64,000 nucleotides of DNA from an uncultured Clostridia bacterium (lineage in GTDB: Bacteria; Bacillota; Clostridia; Christensenellales; Borkfalkiaceae). A model generated the notes under the pieces. It saw nothing but the letters and a program-made list of their open reading frames with translations, did not search any database and was not told the DNA's origin. The translations under genes were made by a program, and so were the position numbers. Shown one piece after another: positions 58,503-64,000 of the stretch (positions are counted from its first letter, which is position 1; each line of letters begins with the position of its first letter). The stretch is from positions 49,548 to 113,547 of the forward strand of contig CALVWQ010000001.1 in assembly GCA_944367535.1 (NCBI GenBank), in the 5' to 3' direction.

Positions 58503-58600
58503 TACTGCCGTTAAAATATTACGCCATTGTTTTACGGCAGTATATCTCCCGCAAGACGATGTGCGGGAGATAAGGGCGTATCATGCGCCCTTTATCTTTT
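58503..58600 (+). terminator. three consecutive hairpins after yebC
   Basis: Hairpin A is TACTGCCGT..TTTTACGGCAGTA (58503-58542). Hairpin B is TATCTCCCGCA with TGCGGGAGATA (58543-58553 with 58562-58572). Hairpin C is AAGGGCG with CGCCCTT (58572-58578 with 58586-58592), followed by TATCTTTTT. They abut one another. The last has a terminator T-run; the first two have none. The rest of the 58398-58708 gap shows no gene. Confidence 0.75.
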
Positions 58601-58708
58601 TAGAGCGAAAAAACCGGATTTACGGAAAAAACAAAAAAATTTTCAAATTTTAAGTTTTTTTCAATATTTGGGGATTAAAATATATTTGTCAAAAAGGAGG
58701 GACACTCT

Positions 58709-59998
58709 ATGAAGAAGATGAGTAAACTGCTTGCTCTAATAATGCTTGTGGTTATGGTTGCGGTAGCGGCAGTCGGCTGTACTTTTATCAGTACGGAAAG
58801 AAAGTCCGGCAATTCGACCAATATAACGGTGGAAAAGCAGTCGGTGGTTTTCAACACGGTTTCGGAAGACGAGAGGACGTTAATGAGTTTGCAGGAGGCA
58901 TATAGAAAAGTTTACCGTACTTCCGTGGCGATAGAGGTTGTAAGCGAAACGGTTGCGGGCGCGGGTTCAGGCGTTATAATCGACATGAACTATGAGAACG
59001 AAACTAACGAAAACATTATATATATAATAACCTGTCATCACGTAATCGAGGACGGAGGCGATGTTTATGTTTATCTTCCCGACGAAAATTGCAGATATGA
59101 TAACGAAGATTATGCGTTCACTGGTAAAATCGGCGGCGAAATCACAGACGAATACGCTGTGAGCCTTATAGGCGGTGATAAAAATACGGATATAGCAATC
59201 CTTAAACTCGACCTTTCCAAGCGTGCGGTGTCAGGCAATAAATTATCCGCAGATAAAATAGTTAAGGCAAACGTTCCCGCGGAAGGTTATGACCTTTCCG
59301 TCGCGGAAGAAGTATTTGCCGTGGGAAACCCGACGGGCACGCTTCCCGGTTCGTTCTCTGCGGGATACGTCAGTTACCTTGACAGAGTGGCGACGGTCGA
59401 GGATATAGGAGCGATGACTCTTTTGCAGATAGCTGTTCCCATCAATCCCGGCAATTCCGGAGGAGGATTATATAATTTATACGGGGAACTTGTCGGTATC
59501 ACCAACGCGGGCAACACCGACTATGAACAGGTAAACTACGCAATTCCTTTTGAAACAATTTACAACGAAACCGATACGGGATACGTGAGGATTGCGGAAG
59601 AACTCCTCGGCACTTATACGGGCAGTAACTACGGGTTTGTAGCGGGTAACAAGGAACAGTACGGTTTCACGGTCGCTCAGGGAGAGGATAACAGCGGAAA
59701 ATACGTCTATGTAGCCGCGGTAACGGAGGGCAGTCAGGCGTATACCGCCGGACTTAAAGTTAATGATATTGTTACTTCCGTAATCGTAAACGGCGGCGAG
59801 ACTGCAATCAGCGAGGTGTCTCAGATGACGGAGAAAATAACAAGCCTTAATATCGGAGATTCGATAACGATAAAGGGAACTCGGACAAAAACCGTTGCGG
59901 GGTTCCCCCCGAGATACGAAACGGAGAGTTTTTCCGTGACGCTGGAAGCAAGACAATTTCTTTTCTGCGACACGGGCATTTACGAGGGTGCTGAATAA
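58709..59998 (+). CDS. HtrA-like serine protease with PDZ domain, lipoprotein
   Basis: 429 aa extracytoplasmic quality-control protease. The lipoprotein signal ends at C24 (AVGC). The trypsin-like domain shows the full catalytic triad: H111 in TCHHVI, D161 in NTDIAILKL and S250 in NPGNSGGGL. Intervening AVGNPTGTLPGSFSAGYVS is the family pattern. A C-terminal PDZ domain (VYVAAVTEGSQAYTAGLKVNDIVTSVIVNGG...) binds substrate tails. HtrA/DegP homologues of Firmicutes usually have a membrane anchor; lipid anchoring is less common. AAAAAGGAGG precedes the ATG. It is monocistronic. Confidence 0.94.
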   Translation: MKKMSKLLALIMLVVMVAVAAVGCTFISTERKSGNSTNITVEKQSVVFNTVSEDERTLMSLQEAYRKVYRTSVAIEVVSETVAGAGSGVIIDMNYENETNENIIYIITCHHVIEDGGDVYVYLPDENCRYDNEDYAFTGKIGGEITDEYAVSLIGGDKNTDIAILKLDLSKRAVSGNKLSADKIVKANVPAEGYDLSVAEEVFAVGNPTGTLPGSFSAGYVSYLDRVATVEDIGAMTLLQIAVPINPGNSGGGLYNLYGELVGITNAGNTDYEQVNYAIPFETIYNETDTGYVRIAEELLGTYTGSNYGFVAGNKEQYGFTVAQGEDNSGKYVYVAAVTEGSQAYTAGLKVNDIVTSVIVNGGETAISEVSQMTEKITSLNIGDSITIKGTRTKTVAGFPPRYETESFSVTLEARQFLFCDTGIYEGAE

Positions 59999-60099
59999 TT
60001 TTAATCGTCAGGGGATTAAAACGGGTACTATATTAAAAAAAGAGTATAAAGCTTTGTTAAGTTTTAGACATAAATCCCTTGCGTCATTATAAAACCATA

Positions 60100-60140
60100 A
60101 AAATCGCCGCCCCGCAAAATTTTTGCGGGGCGGCGATTTT
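60100..60140. terminator. bidirectional terminator between the HtrA-like gene and fba
   Basis: AAAATCGCCGCCCCGCA (60100-60116) pairs perfectly with 60124-60140, with T-runs on both sides; it serves both convergent genes. Confidence 0.93.
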
Positions 60141-60176
60141 ATAATATCGTAATTATTTTAGAAATAATATTTTTAA

Positions 60177-61151
60177 TTATTTGCACTCGTCGGCTTTGCC
60201 CGCACAACCGAGGACGTCCACAAGTTTGTGACGGACGAGTTCTTTAATATTCGCTCTTGCGGGTTTAAGATATTCTCTCGGGTCGAACTTTTCGGGGTGC
60301 TCGTTGAAGAAACTGCGGATAGTACCCGTCATGGCGAGTCTCAAATCGGAGTCAATGTTAATTTTGCAGACCGAAAGTTTGGCGGCATTACGAAGCTGTT
60401 CTTCGGGAACACCGATAGCGTCGGGCATTTTTCCGCCGTTTTCGTTAATCATTTTGACGTAGTTCTGGGGAACGGAAGAAGAACCGTGCAGGACTATGGG
60501 GAAGTTGGGAAGACGCTTGCTGACTTCTTCCAAAATGTCGAAACGGAGCGCGGGAGGAACGAGGATACCCTGTTCGTTTCTCGTGCACTGCTCGGGTTTG
60601 AATTTATAAGCGCCGTGGCTGGTGCCGATAGCGATTGCAAGCGAATCGACGCCTGTTTTAAGAACGAATTCTTCAACTTCCTCGGGTCTCGTATAGGAGC
60701 CTACCGCATGGCTTACTTCGTCCTCGATACCGGCGAGGGTGCCGAGTTCGCCTTCGACGACAACGCCGTGGTCGTGCGCGTATTCGACTACTTTTCTGGT
60801 TACTTCGATGTTTTCCTTAAAGGAGTGAGCCGAACCGTCTATCATGACCGAGGTGAAACCGCCGTCGATACAGGATTTGCACGTCTCGAAATCGGGACCG
60901 TGGTCAAGGTGCAGAACTACGGGGATATCGGGACATTCTATTACTGCCGCTTCGACGAGTTTGATAAGATATGTGTGATTTGCGTAAGCTCTTGCGCCTT
61001 TGGAAACTTGAAGTATGACGGGCGCTTTTTCTTCTTTGCACGCCTCTGTTATACCCTGAACGATTTCCATGTTGTTGACGTTGAACGCGCCTATCGCATA
61101 ACCGTTTTTGTAGGCCTGTTCAAACATTTTCTTGGAAGTTACCAATGCCAT
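60177..61151 (-). CDS. fba: class II fructose-1,6-bisphosphate aldolase
   Basis: 324 aa zinc-dependent aldolase of glycolysis. The ligand and catalytic motifs are in order: VLHLDHGPDFETC, VVEGELGTLAGIEDEV, AIGTSHGAYKF, and PIVLHGSSSVP, then KINIDSDLRLAMTGTIR. GGAGG lies before the start on the minus strand. It is monocistronic, with a leader of about 145 nt from the promoter at 61303. That leader contains a hairpin (ACAGA/TCTGT within CGG/CCG) followed by a T-run, a possible attenuator. Confidence 0.97.
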   Translation of the reverse strand: MALVTSKKMFEQAYKNGYAIGAFNVNNMEIVQGITEACKEEKAPVILQVSKGARAYANHTYLIKLVEAAVIECPDIPVVLHLDHGPDFETCKSCIDGGFTSVMIDGSAHSFKENIEVTRKVVEYAHDHGVVVEGELGTLAGIEDEVSHAVGSYTRPEEVEEFVLKTGVDSLAIAIGTSHGAYKFKPEQCTRNEQGILVPPALRFDILEEVSKRLPNFPIVLHGSSSVPQNYVKMINENGGKMPDAIGVPEEQLRNAAKLSVCKINIDSDLRLAMTGTIRSFFNEHPEKFDPREYLKPARANIKELVRHKLVDVLGCAGKADECK

Positions 61152-61302
61152 AATTTATTTCCTCCGGAAAAAATAAAAATTAACAAAAGATAATATTTGC
61201 GGACAGTACGCCGAGATACGGCAAAAAAATTTTCGGCACAGAAACTCTGTATGTCCCGAAAAACCGACGCGATAAAATTCCGACTTATCCGCGTTCACTA
61301 TC

Positions 61303-61331
61303 ACTATACCATTTTTTATCAAAATTGGCAA
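61303..61331 (-). promoter_or_regulatory. promoter of fba
   Basis: On the minus strand, TTGCCA (61326-61331), a 17-base spacer and TATAGT (61303-61308). Confidence 0.7.
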
Positions 61332-61383
61332 ATAAATTTTAAAAGATATACGAAAAACGTTTATAAAAAGCGTCTGATTGTAG

Positions 61384-61389
61384 TATAAT
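61384..61389 (+). promoter_or_regulatory. -10 box of the M29 aminopeptidase gene
   Basis: A perfect TATAAT (61384-61389), 29 bases before the ATG. The -35 (TTTATA, 18-base spacer) is weak. Confidence 0.5.
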
Positions 61390-61418
61390 TAACTTAAAAT
61401 CGACGTGAGGCGGAAAAT

Positions 61419-62534
61419 ATGATTGATAAAAGAATAGAAACTCTTGCGGCAAGTCTGGTAAATTATTCGTGTGCAATAAAAAAAGGCGAAAAACTGCTCA
61501 TTGAGGCTAAGGGCATAGACTATATGCTCATCAACGCCATTGTTAAAGAAACTTATAAAGCGGGGGCGTATCCTTTTGTGGAAATTTTCGACAACCGCGT
61601 TTCCCGCGAGTTGCTTTTAGGCGAAACCGAAGAATATGCAAAACTGAAAGCAAAATACGACGGGTACAGAATGGCGGAAATGGACGCCTATATCGGAATA
61701 AGGGGCGGGGAGAACTGTAACGAAAATTCAGACGTGCCCGAGAAGAATTTGCAGATAGAAAGCGAATTTTATTTGCACCCCGTTCACCACGAACTGCGCG
61801 TAAAAAAGACCAAATGGGTTATTCTCCGCTATCCTAACCAGGGAATGGCGCAGCAGGCGGGTATGAGCACGGACGCGTTCGAGGATTTTTATTTTAATGT
61901 ATGCAATCTGGATTATTCCAAAATGGATAAAGCGATGGACGCTTTAAAAGCGAGGCTGGATGCTGCGGATAAAGTGCGTATAATCGCGAAAGACACCGAT
62001 ATTTCCTTTTCTATAAAGGGGATAGGAAGTAAAAAATGCTCGGGAGAACATAATATTCCCGACGGCGAAATATATACCGCGCCCGTAAAGAACAGCGTAA
62101 ACGGCGTCATAACCTATAATACCCCTTCGATACAGAACGGTTTTAAATACGAAAACGTATCTCTTACGTTTAAGGACGGGAAGATAATTTCCGCGACGGG
62201 CAACGCACCCGAAAAGATAAACGCAATATTCGACACCGACGAGGGCGCGAGATACGTCGGCGAATTCTCGTTCGGGGTGAATCCTTTTATAGTAAAACCC
62301 ATGGGAGACATACTGTTCGATGAGAAGATTTCGGGGTCTATTCATTTTACGCCCGGCTGCTGTTACGATGACTGCAACAACGGCAACGTTTCCGCAGTGC
62401 ATTGGGACCTCGTGCAGGTTCAGACGAAGGAATACGGCGGCGGCGAAATTTATCTCGACGGCGAACTTATTAGAAAAGACGGGCGTTTTGTCGCGGAAGA
62501 CTTACTGTTGCTTAATCCCGAAAATCTTAAATAA
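61419..62534 (+). CDS. M29 family aminopeptidase
   Basis: 371 aa metallo-aminopeptidase of the AmpS/thermophilic aminopeptidase family. The C-terminal active site shows the metal ligands in family order: the Glu in HNIPDGEIYTAPV, the Glu in VGEFSFGVNP, the His in GSIHF, and the His/Asp pair in VHWDLV. The N-terminal half has the typical KKGEKLLIEAKG...YPFVEIFDN. The enzyme removes N-terminal residues from peptides in the cytoplasm. The Shine-Dalgarno (TGAGGCGG) is modest. It is monocistronic between fba and gap. Confidence 0.93.
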   Translation: MIDKRIETLAASLVNYSCAIKKGEKLLIEAKGIDYMLINAIVKETYKAGAYPFVEIFDNRVSRELLLGETEEYAKLKAKYDGYRMAEMDAYIGIRGGENCNENSDVPEKNLQIESEFYLHPVHHELRVKKTKWVILRYPNQGMAQQAGMSTDAFEDFYFNVCNLDYSKMDKAMDALKARLDAADKVRIIAKDTDISFSIKGIGSKKCSGEHNIPDGEIYTAPVKNSVNGVITYNTPSIQNGFKYENVSLTFKDGKIISATGNAPEKINAIFDTDEGARYVGEFSFGVNPFIVKPMGDILFDEKISGSIHFTPGCCYDDCNNGNVSAVHWDLVQVQTKEYGGGEIYLDGELIRKDGRFVAEDLLLLNPENLK

Positions 62535-62749
62535 GTTTAAACACGTTTGTGCGCGGAAAACTTATAAACTTAATTACCAAGTTTTCGAAAACGTAAATTT
62601 TGCAGCGTTTACCAAGGCTTCAATTCCGCCGCTAAAACTCCAAATCCGCGCTGCAGCGGCAAATATCCGTGCAGAAAAGCTTAATTTATAGAAAAAAAGG
62701 GGTTTTTGGTTGATAAAGTGCTTAAATTTGATTTTTGGATAAAAAATGT

Positions 62750-62778
62750 TTGACTAAAAAATCAATTGAATATATAAT
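62750..62778 (+). promoter_or_regulatory. strong promoter of gap
   Basis: TTGACT (62750-62755), a 17-base spacer and a perfect TATAAT (62773-62778), followed by TTGGAGGA before the ATG. The rest of the 62535-62820 gap shows no gene or CggR-type operator that I could identify. Confidence 0.85.
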
Positions 62779-62820
62779 AGTCTAGGAAAAATCAAGAAAA
62801 TAATATTGGAGGACATATCA

Positions 62821-63876
62821 ATGTCAAAAATAACAAAAGTTGCAATTAACGGTTTCGGGCGTATCGGTCGTCTTGCGTTCCGTCAGATGTTCGGCGCAGA
62901 AGGTTACGAAGTAGTCGCGATAAACGACCTGACCAGCCCCAAAATGCTCGCTCATCTTTTGAAATACGACACCATGCAGGGTAACTATGCGAGAGAACAC
63001 GAAGTTACTTTCGGCGAAGCGGTTCTTAACGAAGACGGCTCGATAAAGGAAAACGGATATATCGTAGTGGACGGCAAGAAAATTACCATTTACGCCATGG
63101 CGAAAGCGGCTGAACTTCCCTGGGGCGAACTCGGAATCGACGTTGTTTTGGAATGCACGGGATTCTATACCAGCAAGGCAAAAGCGCAGGCGCATATCGA
63201 CGCAGGCGCGAAGAACGTCGTTATTTCCGCTCCCGCGGGCAACGACCTTCCCACTATCGTTTATAACGTAAACCACAAGACTCTTACTAAGGACGACCAC
63301 ATCATCTCCGCAGCGTCCTGCACGACCAACTGTCTCGCTCCCATGGCCAAGGCTCTTAACGACCTCGCTCCCATCGAAGCGGGTATCATGACCACCGTTC
63401 ACGCTTACACGGGCGACCAGATGATTCTCGACGGACCCCAGAGAAAGGGCGACCTTCGTCGTTCGAGAGCGGGCGCGATGAACATCGTTCCCAACTCCAC
63501 GGGCGCAGCAAAGGCAATAGGCCTTGTTATTCCCGAACTCAACGGCAAACTTATCGGTTCCGCTCAGCGCGTTCCCACCGCTACGGGTTCCACGACCATT
63601 CTTGTCGCGGTAGTAAACAAAGCGGTAACGAAAGAGGAAATCAACGCGGCTATGAAAGCGGCGGCTAACGAATCTTTCGGATACAACACCGACGAAATCG
63701 TTTCTTCCGACGTTATCGGCATGAAATACGGCTCGCTGTTCGACGCTACACAGACCATGGTTATCCCCATGGCGGACGGCAAGACTCAGGTTCAGGTTGT
63801 TTCCTGGTACGATAACGAAAACTCCTATACCAGCCAGATGGTAAGGACGATAAAGTATTTCTCCGAAATCAAATAA
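62821..63876 (+). CDS. gap: glyceraldehyde-3-phosphate dehydrogenase
   Basis: 351 aa glycolytic dehydrogenase. I chose the ATG at 62821 ([20 protein letters not shown]) because TTGGAGGA lies before it; the longer frame from 62806 would overlap that Shine-Dalgarno. NAD-binding GFGRIG is at 11-16 and the catalytic cysteine in [12 protein letters not shown] is encoded near 63315. [50 protein letters not shown] is canonical. Codon choice is visibly more C-ending than in neighbouring genes, as expected for a highly expressed enzyme. It is monocistronic, without pgk or tpi next to it. Confidence 0.97.
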   Translation: MSKITKVAINGFGRIGRLAFRQMFGAEGYEVVAINDLTSPKMLAHLLKYDTMQGNYAREHEVTFGEAVLNEDGSIKENGYIVVDGKKITIYAMAKAAELPWGELGIDVVLECTGFYTSKAKAQAHIDAGAKNVVISAPAGNDLPTIVYNVNHKTLTKDDHIISAASCTTNCLAPMAKALNDLAPIEAGIMTTVHAYTGDQMILDGPQRKGDLRRSRAGAMNIVPNSTGAAKAIGLVIPELNGKLIGSAQRVPTATGSTTILVAVVNKAVTKEEINAAMKAAANESFGYNTDEIVSSDVIGMKYGSLFDATQTMVIPMADGKTQVQVVSWYDNENSYTSQMVRTIKYFSEIK

Positions 63877-63895
63877 TCGAAGATAAAAATTATTC

Positions 63896-63929
63896 TCTCC
63901 GCGCCCGATTGAGGGCGCGGAGATTTTTT
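63896..63929 (+). terminator. terminator of gap
   Basis: TCTCCGCGCCC (63896-63906) pairs perfectly with GGGCGCGGAGA (63913-63923), followed by six T residues. Confidence 0.95.
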
Positions 63930-63943
63930 GTGTAAACAATAAA

Positions 63944-64000
63944 CCCCCAGATAGTCTGGGGGTCCAGTAAAGGTTTACCGTTGAGAAAAATCCTCCGTTT
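63944..64000. mobile_element. possible end of an insertion sequence at the window edge
   Basis: CCCCCAGA-TAG-TCTGGGGG (about 63945-63963) is a perfect GC-rich hairpin with a tiny loop. It is not followed by a T-run and lies just after the gap terminator, with GTCCAGTAAAGG continuing to the edge. Subterminal hairpins of this form mark ends of IS200/IS605-type (Y1 transposase) elements. The transposase, if any, is outside the window, so this is a suggestion only. Confidence 0.3.

Noticed and set aside
60228-61193. 321-codon plus-strand frame opposite fba
   Set aside because: Complementary shadow of fba.
62824-63939. 371-codon minus-strand frame opposite gap
   Set aside because: Shadow of gap; it would also run through the gap terminator.

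Overview
The window is a mid-GC, gene-dense bacterial chromosome segment. It reads as an anaerobic, probably spore-forming member of the Firmicutes (Clostridia). The evidence is the rpoBC-rpsL-rpsG-fusA-tuf block, strong TTGACA/TATAAT promoters with G-rich Shine-Dalgarno sequences, a SpoIIQ homologue behind a near-perfect sigma-F promoter, a SpoVB-like flippase, AddAB instead of RecBCD, a tetrahydrofolate riboswitch in front of folT, and pta-ackA fermentation genes. I cannot name the genus. No tRNA, rRNA, CRISPR array or complete mobile element was seen.

Region by region: 1-12.3 kb holds transcription and translation core genes (rpoB, cut by the window edge, then rpoC, rpsL, rpsG, fusA, tuf). 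A highly structured RNA lies between rpsL and rpsG. From 12.3 to 13.7 kb is a gene-free, extremely AT-rich island ending at a leftward HU gene. From 14 to 22.4 kb are a degenerate iron-alcohol-dehydrogenase-like protein, a HAD phosphatase, a sporulation pair ending in spoIIQ, and cell-surface lipoproteins (M1 peptidase, BspA-type LRR protein, an unknown). From 22.5 to 29 kb is addB-addA for double-strand-break repair. From 29 to 34.6 kb are a membrane protein, a duplicated-domain lipoprotein, a ferritin-like protein, a bacterial tyrosine kinase with its PHP phosphatase, an S51 peptidase and queH. From 34.8 to 40.4 kb are tmcAL (leftward), pta-ackA, a DUF177 gene with rpmF, and an MscS channel. 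From 41 to 44.7 kb are a DUF421/DUF4363 pair, riboswitch-controlled folT and a flippase. From 44.8 to 51.5 kb are a LysM protein, ruvCAB-queA, tgt-yajC-TIGR04086 and a PH-domain protein. From 51.6 to 64 kb are an archaeal-type aspS, degV, a DUF1508 protein, infC-rpmI-rplT-trmH-yebC, an HtrA-like lipoprotein protease, fba, an M29 aminopeptidase and gap.

Links between genes: the queuosine genes queH, queA and tgt all occur here, with queA joined to ruvCAB. The glycolytic genes fba and gap flank the M29 peptidase. The r-protein genes carry leader RNAs that look autoregulatory, and infC appears to start with AUA.

The most unusual theme is how transcription and translation signals are packed together. 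Several genes (16977, 18293, 42289, 50343, and less tightly 56868) begin within a few bases of a terminator-like hairpin plus T-run, often with the Shine-Dalgarno inside the hairpin. Several others (14203, 22536, 44773, 45191, 48492) have a -10 box so close to the ATG, and no Shine-Dalgarno, that leaderless translation is likely. The folT case, where such a hairpin follows a tetrahydrofolate riboswitch, suggests the first class can be a real regulatory module.
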